From: Corynebacterium marinum DSM 44953
Lineage (GTDB): Bacteria > Actinomycetota > Actinomycetes > Mycobacteriales > Mycobacteriaceae
Direction: 5' to 3'
DNA: 64,000 nucleotides
NCBI RefSeq assembly: GCF_000835165.1
Contig: NZ_CP007790.1
Coordinates: 1,550,001-1,614,000 of the forward strand
Shown here: piece by piece, positions 30,214 to 38,945 of the stretch
How the letters are laid out: every line of letters begins with the position of its first letter
Numbering within the stretch: the first letter of the stretch is position 1
Program-made: the position numbers and the translations under genes
The notes under the pieces: generated by a model
What the model saw: the letters and a program-made list of their open reading frames with translations, nothing else
The model's database searches: none
Told to the model about the DNA's origin: nothing

Positions 30214-31026
30214 GTGAACCGTCGACTCGCCCTGCTCCTGACCGTGCCGCTGCTGACCTCCTGCACTGTCGAGGACGTGGCCGCCACCTTCGGGCCCCGG
30301 CCCGACGCGCAGGTCGCCGCCCTGGCGGACCGGGCGGCCAGCGACGCCGCCGCGCTCAGCGGCGAGGAGGCCGAACTGCGTGCGCGCCACGCCGGGGAAC
30401 TCGGCGACGAGATTGCCCGGCTCTGCGGCACCCACGCCGACGGCACCGTGCCCGAGTCCTGCGCCTTCGAACCCGAGGTGACCGCCCTGCCGCAGGTGAG
30501 CATCGACGACTCCCTCGCGCTCACGCTCGGAGCCGACCTCCCCGCCGAATCCCACGCGCTGGCGGTCCGCCAGGCGGTGGACATGGCGGCCGTCTCCCCC
30601 GCGGACCTGCCGGCGCGCCTCGACCCCTCCCCCGACTCCGGTGCCGCCGACGCCGCGCGCGAGCTGCTCGCCCGCGAGTACGCGACGGCCTGGGGCCTCG
30701 GGGTGGCGCGGGCCCGGCTGGACCCAGCGCGGCAAGAGGCCGTCGACGAACTCCTCGACGCCCACGAGTCCCGCATCCGCATCCTCCGCGAGGTCCTCGA
30801 GCCCTTCGGCGAGGTTCCCGTCGCCGAGCCCGGATACGAGCTCGAGGGACTCGACGAGCCCGTCGACGCGGCCACCGCGGAGGATTTCGTCACCCGCGTG
30901 GAGGAGAGCCTCGCCGGGGCCTGGCTGGCCGCCGCCGCCGAGGCCGCCCCGGGCGCGTGGCAGGAGTTCGCGGTGCGCGGCACCGCCGAGGTCGAAACCG
31001 CTCTGGGCTCGTACTCGGCAGGGTGA
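30214..31026 (+). CDS. DUF4439-type lipoprotein
   Basis: A 270-residue alpha-helical lipoprotein; the signal peptide ends TVPLLTSCTVED. The rest is Ala/Glu-rich. The C-terminal half (AARELLAREYATAWGLGVAR, then VDELLDAHESRIRILREVL) resembles the ferritin-like DUF4439 domain. Function unknown. GTG 30214 is preferred over GTG 30205 because TAGGGT ends 7 bases before it and overlaps the other. Confidence 0.7.
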   Translation: MNRRLALLLTVPLLTSCTVEDVAATFGPRPDAQVAALADRAASDAAALSGEEAELRARHAGELGDEIARLCGTHADGTVPESCAFEPEVTALPQVSIDDSLALTLGADLPAESHALAVRQAVDMAAVSPADLPARLDPSPDSGAADAARELLAREYATAWGLGVARARLDPARQEAVDELLDAHESRIRILREVLEPFGEVPVAEPGYELEGLDEPVDAATAEDFVTRVEESLAGAWLAAAAEAAPGAWQEFAVRGTAEVETALGSYSAG

Positions 31027-31034
31027 TCTTTCAG

Positions 31035-31040
31035 TAACGT
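31035..31040 (+). promoter_or_regulatory. -10 hexamer of the MMPL gene
   Basis: TAACGT, 7 bases before GTG 31048, with no Shine-Dalgarno at a normal distance. Leaderless start inferred. Confidence 0.4.
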
Positions 31041-31047
31041 TTGAGGG

Positions 31048-32994
31048 GTGAAAACCTCCACTGCGCGGGCCTTCCGCTGGCTCGCCCTCCTCCTGCTGAT
31101 CCTGGGGATCGGCGCCATGTCCTTCGGGGCCGCGACGGCCCCGGCCTCCCCCACCGCGACCGCCCCCGAGAACGTCGACTCCACCCGCGTGGCGGAGATC
31201 CTCGAGCAGCGCCCCGACGACGACGACGGCGGTGCCGCGATCGTCCTGTTCACCGGCGACGGCCCGCTCGACCCGGGTGCGCTCGGGGCCAAGGCCGCCG
31301 AGTTGGGCGGGCCGTTGATCCCCAACGAGGATCTGTCGGCGGCGCTCGTCCCGGTGACGGTGGAGTCCGAGGGCCTCAGCGACAACGCCGACCGGGTGGC
31401 CCAGCTGCGTTCCGACGCCGCCGCGGGCCTCCCCGCCGGAGTCACCGCCCAGGTCACCGGCCCCGCCGCCATCCAGGCGGACCTGGCCGGCGTGTTCGAG
31501 GGTGCCAACTTCCTGCTGCTGGCGGTCACCGGTGCGATTGTCGCGGTGCTGCTCATCATCACCTACCGCTCCCCCGTCCTGTGGCTAATCCCGCTCCTGG
31601 TCATCGGCGTCGCCGACCGGCTCGCCGCGATCTCTTTCACCTGGGTCCTCGACGCCCTCGGCGCCTCCTGGAACGAATCCACCTCCGGCATCCTCTCCGT
31701 GCTCGTCTTCGGCGCAGGCACCAACTACGCCCTGCTGCTGATTTCCCGCTACCGGGACGAACTGCACAGGTACGAGGACCGCTTCGAGGCCATGTCGGCC
31801 GCCTGGGGGCCGACGGTGCGCACCGTGTTCGCCTCTGCGTTCACCGTGATCCTGGGTGTGGCCTGCCTCCTGCTCTCCGCCGTGCCCACCACCCGCGGCC
31901 TCGGCCTGGCCTCCATGGTCGGCATCGCCGTGGCCTTCATCTTCGCCGTCTTCGTCCTGCCCGGCATCCTGCTCCTGTTCGGCCGGTGGATCTTCTGGCC
32001 GAAGATCCCGCGCCTGGACGAGGAACCCGACCACCGGTTCTGGGACCGCATCGGCGGGCTGGTGCGCTCCCGCCCGGCCCCCGTCGCCGCAGTGTCTCTG
32101 GTCCTGCTGGGCGCCGCGAGCCTCGGTGCCCTGCAGATCAGCACCGGCCTGAGCCAGGCGGAACAGTTCATCGAGACCCCCGAGTCCATCTCCGCGGCCG
32201 CGGTTCTGGAGGAGAAGTTCCCCGACCAGCAGGCCACCCCCGCGATCGTGGCCACCCGGCAGGCGCAGGACGTCACCGCCGCGCTGGAATCCGCCGGGGC
32301 GACGGTCCGGCCGCAGGATCCGGCCGGGGACTGGGAGATCCTCCAGGTCGCCGGACCCGACACCGAAGAGCTGCGGAGCACCCTCGAGGGCACCGACGCA
32401 CTGGTGGGCGGCCAGGACGCGCAGCTCTACGACGCGGAAGCCTCCGCCGCCGCGGACCGCACGCTGATCTTCCCCGTGATCCTGCTGGTGCTGCTCATCG
32501 CCCTGATGGTGCTGCTGCGCTCCGTCGTCGCGCCGGTGCTCATGACCGCCACGGTGCTGCTGACCAACGTCGCCGCGCTGGGCCTGGGCTGGTGGGTGTC
32601 CACCGGCCTGCTCGGCTTCGAGCGTTTCGACGCCTCGACGCCCCTCTACGCCTACGTCTTCCTGGTGGCTCTGGGCATCGACTACTCCATTTTCCTGATC
32701 ACCCGCGCCAAGGAGGAGGCGAAGACCCACGGCACGAAGGAGGGCGTACTGCGCTCGCTGTCTGCCACGGGCGGCGTGATCACCTCCGCGGGCATCCTGC
32801 TGGCGGCGGTCTTCGCCGCCCTGGGCGTCCTGCCGCTGGTGGTGCTGGCGCAGGTGGGCATAGTCATCTTCATCGGCGTGCTGCTGGACACTCTCGTCGT
32901 GCGCACGCTGCTCATCCCGGCGCTGGTGCAGCTGCTGGGCGAGAAGTTCTGGTGGCCGGGCGGGGTGAAGCGGGAGGCGGTCGACGTCAGATAA
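31048..32994 (+). CDS. MMPL-family RND transporter
   Basis: A 648-residue membrane protein with two repeats of six helices (after helix 1 and in the second half). Typical MMPL blocks are SVLVFGAGTNYALLLISRYRDEL and its second-half twin LVALGIDYSIFLITRAKEEA. Family members export lipids or small molecules across the envelope. Compared with mycobacterial MmpL it has no large C-terminal domain. GTG 31048 follows TAACGT at 7 bases. Substrate unknown. Confidence 0.92.
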   Translation: MKTSTARAFRWLALLLLILGIGAMSFGAATAPASPTATAPENVDSTRVAEILEQRPDDDDGGAAIVLFTGDGPLDPGALGAKAAELGGPLIPNEDLSAALVPVTVESEGLSDNADRVAQLRSDAAAGLPAGVTAQVTGPAAIQADLAGVFEGANFLLLAVTGAIVAVLLIITYRSPVLWLIPLLVIGVADRLAAISFTWVLDALGASWNESTSGILSVLVFGAGTNYALLLISRYRDELHRYEDRFEAMSAAWGPTVRTVFASAFTVILGVACLLLSAVPTTRGLGLASMVGIAVAFIFAVFVLPGILLLFGRWIFWPKIPRLDEEPDHRFWDRIGGLVRSRPAPVAAVSLVLLGAASLGALQISTGLSQAEQFIETPESISAAAVLEEKFPDQQATPAIVATRQAQDVTAALESAGATVRPQDPAGDWEILQVAGPDTEELRSTLEGTDALVGGQDAQLYDAEASAAADRTLIFPVILLVLLIALMVLLRSVVAPVLMTATVLLTNVAALGLGWWVSTGLLGFERFDASTPLYAYVFLVALGIDYSIFLITRAKEEAKTHGTKEGVLRSLSATGGVITSAGILLAAVFAALGVLPLVVLAQVGIVIFIGVLLDTLVVRTLLIPALVQLLGEKFWWPGGVKREAVDVR

Positions 32995-33076
32995 GGCGAC
33001 GCATCGTCATATCTGACACTGCGCGTCCCTCCGGGCAGGTCATATAAGAAGACGTCGACACGTTTTCGTCAGATTG

Positions 33077-33094
33077 GACGGCGCACCGTCTTTT
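33077..33094 (+). terminator. Terminator after the MMPL gene
   Basis: Stem GACGG/CCGTC with loop CGCA, followed directly by TTTT on the plus strand. Confidence 0.65.
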
Positions 33095-33111
33095 CTGGCG
33101 CGCCCACCGCG

Positions 33112-33160
33112 GAAAAAAGAACCCTCGGACACCCTGCACACGGCGGGGAATCGAGGGTTC
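33112..33160 (-). terminator. Terminator after proS
   Basis: Arms GAACCCTCG (33119-33127) and CGAGGGTTC (33152-33160) are perfectly complementary. On the minus strand they are followed by TTTTTT. The 24-base loop is rather long. Confidence 0.7.
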
Positions 33161-33179
33161 TCGTCGTGGCGGCCGGGGT

Positions 33180-34937
33180 CTAACCGCGCACGAGCTCCAC
33201 GACCTCGGCCACGGCCTCGTCGGCGGCGACCTCGAGGGTGTCGCCGCCGCGGATGCGCAGTTCCACCTTGCCGTCGGCAAAGGAACGGCCGAGGACCACG
33301 GCGAACGGCATGCCCAGGAGTTCCGCGTCCTTGAACTTGACGCCGGGGCTGACTTTCGGACGGTCGTCGAAAAGCACCTCGACGCCGGCGGCGTCCAGCG
33401 CGGCGGCGAGCTGCTCGCCCGCCTCGAGGGCGGCCTGGTCCTTGTTCGCGACGACCACGTGGACCTGGTACGGAGAGACCTCGACGGGCCAGTTGAGCCC
33501 CTTGTCGTCATGGCGCTGCTCGGCGATCACCGCCATGAGGCGGGAGACGCCGATGCCGTAGGAACCCATGGTCGGGATGGCGCGCTTGCCGTTGACGTCG
33601 AGGATCTGGACGTCGAAGGCGGTGGTGTACTTGCGGCCGAGCTGGAAGATGTGCCCGATCTCGATGCCGCGCTCCAGGGTGAGGGTGCCCTGCCCCTCCG
33701 GTGCCGGGTCGCCCTCGCGGATCTCGGCGGCCTCGATGAAGCCGTCCACCTCGAAGTCGCGGCCGGCGACGAGGCCGACGACATGGCGGTTTTTCGCATC
33801 GGCGCCCGTGATCCAGGCGGTGCCGGTGGCCACGCGCGGGTCGGCGAGGACGCGGACACCGTTGGCGGCCAGGCCGCGCGGCCCGACATAACCCTTGACC
33901 AGGAAAGGGTTCTTCTTGAAGTCCGCCTCCTCCGCCATGGTGACCTCCGCGGGCTCGAGGGATGCCTCGAGGCGCTTCATGTCCACCTCGCGGTCACCCG
34001 GGACGAGCACGCCGAGCAGCTCGGGATCCTCTGCGCCGGGCTCGGTGACCTTGACCACCACGCACTTGAGGGTGTCGGCGGCGGTGACCTCGCGGTCGTC
34101 GACACGCACGCCGGCCGAGTTGGCCCAGTCGACGAGGGTGGTGATGGTCTCGGCGTCCGGGGTGTCGTGCTCGACGGCCTCGGGCTGGCCCTCGATCGGG
34201 CGGGGCTCGACCGGCTGGGTGACCACGGCCTCGACGTTCGCGGCGTAGTCGCCTCCGGTGGCGCGCACGAAGGTGTCCTCGCCGTTCCGGCTGACGGCGA
34301 GGAACTCCTCGGAGGCGGAGCCGCCCATGGCACCGGAGGTGGCCTTGCAGATGGCGTAGGAGACGCCCAAGCGGTCGAAGATGCGCTGGTAGGCGCCGCG
34401 GTGCGCCTGGTAGGAGGCCTCGAGGCCCTCATCGTCCATGTCGAAGGAGTAGGAGTCCTTCATCACGAACTCACGGCCGCGCAGGATGCCGGCGCGGGGG
34501 CGCTCCTCGTCGCGGTACTTGGTCTGGATCTGGTACAGCGTGACCGGGAAATCCTTGTACGAGGAATACAGGTCCTTCACCGTCGAGGTGAACATCTCCT
34601 CGTGCGTGGGGCCCAGGAGCATGTCGTTGTCCTTGCGGTCCTTCAGCCGGAACAGGTGCTCGCCGTACTCGGTCCACCGGCCTGTGGTCTCGTAGGGCTC
34701 GCGCGGCAGCAGCGCCGGGAAGAGGAGCTCCTGGCCGCCGATCGCGTTGATCTCCTCGCGCACGACGTCCTCGATCTTGCGCAGGGTCCGCAGTCCCAGC
34801 GGCAGCCACGAGTAGACGCCCGGGGCGGCGCGGCGGATGTAGCCGGCGCGGACGAGAAGCTTGTGGCTGGGGACCTCCGCGTCAGCGGGGTCTTCGCGCA
34901 GCGTGCGCAGGAAAAGCGTGGACAGGCGTGTGATCAT
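33180..34937 (-). CDS. proS: Prolyl-tRNA synthetase
   Basis: Class II synthetase of 585 residues, bacterial type with an editing insertion. Motif 2 region is [26 protein letters not shown]. The insertion domain spans about residues 225-400. The anticodon-binding domain ([20 protein letters not shown]) is at the end. ATG 34937 has TAATGT 8 bases ahead. It is divergent from yaaA. Confidence 0.97.
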   Translation of the reverse strand: MITRLSTLFLRTLREDPADAEVPSHKLLVRAGYIRRAAPGVYSWLPLGLRTLRKIEDVVREEINAIGGQELLFPALLPREPYETTGRWTEYGEHLFRLKDRKDNDMLLGPTHEEMFTSTVKDLYSSYKDFPVTLYQIQTKYRDEERPRAGILRGREFVMKDSYSFDMDDEGLEASYQAHRGAYQRIFDRLGVSYAICKATSGAMGGSASEEFLAVSRNGEDTFVRATGGDYAANVEAVVTQPVEPRPIEGQPEAVEHDTPDAETITTLVDWANSAGVRVDDREVTAADTLKCVVVKVTEPGAEDPELLGVLVPGDREVDMKRLEASLEPAEVTMAEEADFKKNPFLVKGYVGPRGLAANGVRVLADPRVATGTAWITGADAKNRHVVGLVAGRDFEVDGFIEAAEIREGDPAPEGQGTLTLERGIEIGHIFQLGRKYTTAFDVQILDVNGKRAIPTMGSYGIGVSRLMAVIAEQRHDDKGLNWPVEVSPYQVHVVVANKDQAALEAGEQLAAALDAAGVEVLFDDRPKVSPGVKFKDAELLGMPFAVVLGRSFADGKVELRIRGGDTLEVAADEAVAEVVELVRG

Positions 34938-34945
34938 GAGCAGTC

Positions 34946-34962
34946 ACATTACCCGGTACTCT
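34946..34962. promoter_or_regulatory. Back-to-back -10 boxes of proS and yaaA
   Basis: TAATGT on the minus strand (34946-34951), 8 bases from proS, and TACTCT on the plus strand (34957-34962), 7 bases from yaaA. Only 32 bp separate the start codons. Confidence 0.45.
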
Positions 34963-34969
34963 CCAAAGC

Positions 34970-35701
34970 ATGATGATCGTGCTCCCGCCTTCCGAAACCA
35001 AGGCCCCCGGCGGCGACGGCCCCGCGCTTGACCTGGGGGAACTCTCCTTTCCCGGACTCACTTCCGTGCGGGAGAAATTGGCGGCCGACCTGGCGGCGCT
35101 GCCGGCGGACGAGGCGCTCGGCGTGCTGGGGATCTCGGAGAAGCTGCGCGCCGAGGCAGAAGCCAACCGCGAGCTGTTCGCGGCGCCGACGATGCCCGCC
35201 ATCCGCCGCTACACCGGCGTGCTTTTCGACGCCCTCGACGCCCCCTCCCTCCCCGACTCCGCGTTGTCCCGCCTCGCCGTCGGTTCCGCCCTGTTCGGTG
35301 TCGTCCGGGCGCTGGACCCGATCCCCCGCTACCGGCTCTCGGGCGGCACGAAGCTGCCCGCCGCCGACGGCTCGGCACCGACGATGAAGGCCCGGTGGGG
35401 AACATCGGTGACGGAGGCGTTGTCGTCTGTGGACGGACTGATCGTGGACCTGCGTTCCGGCGCCTACCAGCAGCTGGGCAGGGTCGCCTCGGCGGTGACC
35501 GTGCGGGTGGAGTCCGTGCGGCCCGACGGTTCCCGGAAGGTGGTCAGCCACTTCAACAAGCAGTACAAGGGGCACCTGGCCCGGGTGCTGGCGCTCTCGC
35601 CGGTGGCCGCGGAGGATGCGGCGGGGGTGGCGGCGATCGCCACGGACGCCGGGCTGACCGTGGAGCAGGATTCGGGGACCGCGCTGACGCTGGTGGTGTG
35701 A
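34970..35701 (+). CDS. yaaA: YaaA-family peroxide stress protein (UPF0246)
   Basis: A 243-residue protein of the YaaA family, which protects against iron-driven oxidative damage in E. coli. Family landmarks are LPPSETKAP at the start, RYTGVLFDALD, and FNKQYKGHLARVLA near the end. The start ATG 34970 follows TACTCT at 7 bases. Molecular activity is not settled for the family. Confidence 0.85.
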   Translation: MMIVLPPSETKAPGGDGPALDLGELSFPGLTSVREKLAADLAALPADEALGVLGISEKLRAEAEANRELFAAPTMPAIRRYTGVLFDALDAPSLPDSALSRLAVGSALFGVVRALDPIPRYRLSGGTKLPAADGSAPTMKARWGTSVTEALSSVDGLIVDLRSGAYQQLGRVASAVTVRVESVRPDGSRKVVSHFNKQYKGHLARVLALSPVAAEDAAGVAAIATDAGLTVEQDSGTALTLVV

Positions 35702-35753
35702 GCGACAGAAATTATCAATTTATCAACGTCCGCGGCGAGGTAGGCCGTCGGGC

Positions 35754-36821
35754 ATGAGCAGACGTGACCCGTTCCGCCCCACCTTCGGCGCCTCGCCGTA
35801 CTTCTGGGCCGGTCGGACGCTGATCCTCGACCGCTTCACAGACGCCGTCGAGGACAACCCCGGCAACCCGAACCGCAGTCTCATCACCGACGGGGCCCGC
35901 GGCATCGGCAAAACGGTCCTGCTTACCGAGCTCGAGAACATCGCCACCCTGGTGGACTCGACGATCCCGACCCGCATCCGTGAGCTCTCCCCGCCGGCCA
36001 CCCGCACCATCACGGCCGTCACCGTCGGCGGCCTGGGTCGCGTGGACACCGAACTTCTCGACGTCCCCTCCCCCACCCCCACCCTCAACTCCCGGCTCCG
36101 CGAGCTGCTGGGCCTCCTGCGCGGCACGGGTGTGCTCATCACCGTCGACGAGGTCCAGGACGCCGACCCGGAGGCGCTGAGCCAGCTGGCCACCACCTAC
36201 CAGGACCTCATCCGCGACGACCGGCAGGTCGCCCTGGTCATGGCCGGGCTCACCCACGGCATCAACCGCCTGCTGGACCTGCCCGGCACCACGTTCCTGC
36301 GCCGGGCACGCCGTTTCGAGCTCGGCCCCCTCACGGACGCCGACGCCCTGGCCACCCTCACCACCACCGCAGCGGACTCCGGCCGACCTTTCGACGACTC
36401 CTCCGCCCGTTCGGCAGTGCAGCTCGCCCGGGGCTACCCCTACCTGGTGCAGCTGGTGGGCTACCTGGCGTGGGACCACACCGAGGACGCGATCACGCAG
36501 GATGACGTCGCCGCCATCGCCGAAGAGGCGATCGAGACCATGGGCGCCCAGGTCCACGCCCCCTCACTCAAGGGAGTTCCCTCCGCCCAGCTCGCCTACC
36601 TGCGCGCCATGGCCGATCTGACGGAACCCGGCCGGAACACCGTCTCCTCGACCGAGGTCGCCGAGGCGGTAGGCAAGAAACCGAACCAGGCGACCGACAC
36701 CCGCGGAAAACTGATGGACCGTGGCCTCATCGAGGCGCCCGCCTGGGGTCGGGTCTCCTTCACTCTCCCCTACATCGCCGAGCACGTGCGCTCACAGGGG
36801 CGTCGGACGCGGATCAGTTAG
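35754..36821 (+). CDS. Orphan AAA/STAND-like ATPase with C-terminal winged helix
   Basis: A 355-residue protein. Walker A is GARGIGKTVLL (near residue 48) and Walker B is VLITVDEVQDADPE (near 130). A sensor/lid region and Orc/Cdc6-like layout follow. The last 75 residues look like a winged helix (TVSSTEVAEAVGKKPNQATD, then RGLIEAP). No toxin, nuclease or membrane segment is attached. A short AT-rich stretch (35706-35730) precedes it. Function unknown; it resembles ATP-binding proteins found singly in actinobacterial genomes. Confidence 0.75.
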   Translation: MSRRDPFRPTFGASPYFWAGRTLILDRFTDAVEDNPGNPNRSLITDGARGIGKTVLLTELENIATLVDSTIPTRIRELSPPATRTITAVTVGGLGRVDTELLDVPSPTPTLNSRLRELLGLLRGTGVLITVDEVQDADPEALSQLATTYQDLIRDDRQVALVMAGLTHGINRLLDLPGTTFLRRARRFELGPLTDADALATLTTTAADSGRPFDDSSARSAVQLARGYPYLVQLVGYLAWDHTEDAITQDDVAAIAEEAIETMGAQVHAPSLKGVPSAQLAYLRAMADLTEPGRNTVSSTEVAEAVGKKPNQATDTRGKLMDRGLIEAPAWGRVSFTLPYIAEHVRSQGRRTRIS

Positions 36822-36832
36822 ACGGAGCGCCG

Positions 36833-38065
36833 TCATTCCCGCCCCAGCACCCGGGCCCCACCCCATACGCCGGCCGCCGCGATGACGGCGGTGACGAGCA
36901 TGACCACGGTCATGGCCACCGGCTGGGACATGCCCGCCGCGGCCGCCAGCCCCACCAGCGGGGAGAGCAGTCCGGCCATGATGAACTGGCCCGAGCCCAT
37001 GAATGCCGAGGCGGAGCCGGTGACCTTGCCTGCCCGGGAGATCGCGAGCGCGGAGTTGTTGGCGAAGTTCACGCCCATCGACGCGACGACGACGAAGAGT
37101 CCGGCGAGGATGAACCACCGGGAGGCGTCGAGAAGCGCCGCGACGACCAGGTAGACCACTGCCGCCAGCAGCACCGCGTTGCCGATCTTGGCCAGCGGCA
37201 GAGGGCCGACCCGGCGGACCAGCCGCGCGTTGGTCAGTGCCACGAGGAACATGCCGGTGGTGTTCACGGCGAAGATGACGGAGAACTGCACCGGGGTGAA
37301 GCCGTAGTACTCCTGGAGGATGAAGGGCGAGGCGGAGACGTAGGCGAACATCGTGGAGAAGCTGAAGATGAAGCCGAGGGTGAAGCCGACGTAGGCGCGG
37401 TCGCGCAGGAGGCCGCCCATCGCCGCGAGCAGGGGGCGCAGGCCGCCGGTGGAGCGGTTCCCAGCGGGCAGGGTCTCCGGGATGAAGCGCCACACGGCCG
37501 CCGCCATGAGGAGGTTGAGGCCGGCCAGGACCCAGAACACGCCGCGCCAGCCGACGCCGTCGACGATGAGGCCGCCGAGGACGGGACCGATGACCGGGGC
37601 CAGTCCGCCGAGCAGCATGAGCAGGGAGAAGACGCGGGCCAGCTCGGGCCCCTTGGCCAGGTCGCCGGCGACGGCGCGGGCGAGCACGACGGCGGTGCCG
37701 CCGGCCAGTCCCATGACGAAGCGGGAGGCGAACAGTATCCAGGCGTGGGTGGCCAGAGCGCTGGCGGCGGTGGCGAGGACGAGCAGCACGACACCGGCGA
37801 GGAAGAGGCCGCGGCGGCCGCGGGCGTCGGAGAGCGGGCCGGTGACCAGCTGGCCGATGGCCATACCGGCGAGGAAGAAGGTGAGGGTGAGCTGCGCGCC
37901 GGCCTGGCTGAGGTCGAGATCGCGGCCGAGTGCGGGCAGGCCCGAGAGGTACATGTTGATCGAGAGCGGCTCGACGGCCGAGACCAGTGCGAGGACCCCG
38001 AGAATGATGGGCGGGATCACCGCTTTCGGGCCGGACGCCACAGCCGGCCGGGTGGTGTTGGTCAT
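36833..38065 (-). CDS. MFS drug efflux transporter, Bcr/CflA family
   Basis: A 410-residue proton antiporter with 12 predicted helices. Landmarks are the motif A region GPLSDARGRRGLFLAG and motif C GLAPVIGPVLGG, which mark Bcr/CflA exporters. ATG 38065 has GGAG 6 bases ahead. The upstream gap carries a CsoR-type and a Zur-like inverted repeat, so metal control is possible. Substrate unknown. Confidence 0.9.
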   Translation of the reverse strand: MTNTTRPAVASGPKAVIPPIILGVLALVSAVEPLSINMYLSGLPALGRDLDLSQAGAQLTLTFFLAGMAIGQLVTGPLSDARGRRGLFLAGVVLLVLATAASALATHAWILFASRFVMGLAGGTAVVLARAVAGDLAKGPELARVFSLLMLLGGLAPVIGPVLGGLIVDGVGWRGVFWVLAGLNLLMAAAVWRFIPETLPAGNRSTGGLRPLLAAMGGLLRDRAYVGFTLGFIFSFSTMFAYVSASPFILQEYYGFTPVQFSVIFAVNTTGMFLVALTNARLVRRVGPLPLAKIGNAVLLAAVVYLVVAALLDASRWFILAGLFVVVASMGVNFANNSALAISRAGKVTGSASAFMGSGQFIMAGLLSPLVGLAAAAGMSQPVAMTVVMLVTAVIAAAGVWGGARVLGRE

Positions 38066-38081
38066 GGACTTCTCCGCTTCT

Positions 38082-38097
38082 TGAAAACGATTATTGA
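38082..38097. promoter_or_regulatory. Zur-like box upstream of the MFS gene
   Basis: TGAAAACGATTATTGA resembles the actinobacterial Zur consensus TGAAAATGATTATCA at most positions. It lies 17 bp ahead of the MFS start codon, where bound protein would block transcription. Inference from motif resemblance. Confidence 0.35.
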
Positions 38098-38122
38098 TTA
38101 TGCGTCAACAACCATAGCAACA

Positions 38123-38140
38123 TATACCCCAGGGGGTACA
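38123..38140. promoter_or_regulatory. CsoR-type inverted repeat upstream of the MFS gene
   Basis: On the minus strand TGTACCCCCTGGGGTATA, a G-tract palindrome of the kind bound by CsoR/RcnR-family copper, nickel or formaldehyde sensors. It could alternatively be a weak hairpin after the methyltransferase gene, but the loop is too small and no T-run follows. Confidence 0.45.
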
Positions 38141-38150
38141 TCCGAGCGGC

Positions 38151-38891
38151 TCAGAGGCCGGCGACCTGTCCGATGACGTAGACCGCGGGAGCGCCGATGC
38201 CGTGCTCCACCATGATCGCGCCCAACGTCCCCAGGGTGCAGCGCACCGCGCGCTGGGCGTCGGTCGTGCCCTCCTGGATGACCGCCGCCGGCGTATCGGC
38301 GGGCAGGACCTCCAGCAGCTCGGCCGCGATGACGGGCGCGTTCTTCACGCCCATGATCACACAGATCGTGCCCCCGGACTCGGCGACCGCCCGCCAGTTG
38401 ACCAGGGAATTGCGGTGCCCCGGCGGGAGATGCCCAGACACGACGGTGAAGGAGTGGACCATCCCCCGCTGGGTGACCGGAATCCCCGCGGCCGCCGGCA
38501 CGGACACCGCCGACGTCACGCCCGGCACGACCTCGCACGGGATGCCGTGCTCGCGGCAGACGGTCAGCTCCTCGAAACCGCGGCCGAAGACATAGGGGTC
38601 GCCGCCCTTGAGCCGCACCACGTTCCGCCCGGCCGACGCGTGGGAGACGATGAGCTCGTTGGTCTTCTCCTGCGCGACCTGCCGGCCGTAGGGCAACTTG
38701 GACACGTCGATGATCTCCTTCGACGCGGTGTCGCAGAGCTGGCCCAGCTCATGCGCCGGACCGAGGTGGTCGGTGAGGATCACGTCGGCGCGCTCGAGGG
38801 CGCGCTGCCCCCGGATGGTCATGAGGTCCCAGGCGCCCGGACCTCCGCCGACGAGGGTGACGGAACCGGTGGCGGGAGATGCTGCAGTCAT
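38151..38891 (-). CDS. cobA: Uroporphyrinogen-III C-methyltransferase
   Basis: Makes precorrin-2 for siroheme or cobalamin. The 246-residue single-domain product has SAM-binding VTLVGGGPGAWDLMTIRG, ADVILTDHLG, RLKGGDPYVFGRG and PGVTSAVSVPAAAGIPVT. ATG 38891 follows TACACT (38900-38905) at 8 bases. The long frame upstream is the opposite-strand shadow of selO. No precorrin-2 dehydrogenase domain is fused. Confidence 0.94.
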   Translation of the reverse strand: MTAASPATGSVTLVGGGPGAWDLMTIRGQRALERADVILTDHLGPAHELGQLCDTASKEIIDVSKLPYGRQVAQEKTNELIVSHASAGRNVVRLKGGDPYVFGRGFEELTVCREHGIPCEVVPGVTSAVSVPAAAGIPVTQRGMVHSFTVVSGHLPPGHRNSLVNWRAVAESGGTICVIMGVKNAPVIAAELLEVLPADTPAAVIQEGTTDAQRAVRCTLGTLGAIMVEHGIGAPAVYVIGQVAGL

Positions 38892-38899
38892 GGCAGATA

Positions 38900-38939
38900 A
38901 GTGTAGGGGGCTGACTCCCAGGGTCCACGTCACTAACCT
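38900..38939. promoter_or_regulatory. -10 boxes of the divergent cobA and selO genes
   Basis: TACACT on the minus strand (38900-38905), 8 bases before cobA; TAACCT on the plus strand (38934-38939), 6 bases before selO. Both fit leaderless starts. Confidence 0.4.
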
Positions 38940-38945
38940 GGAGGC

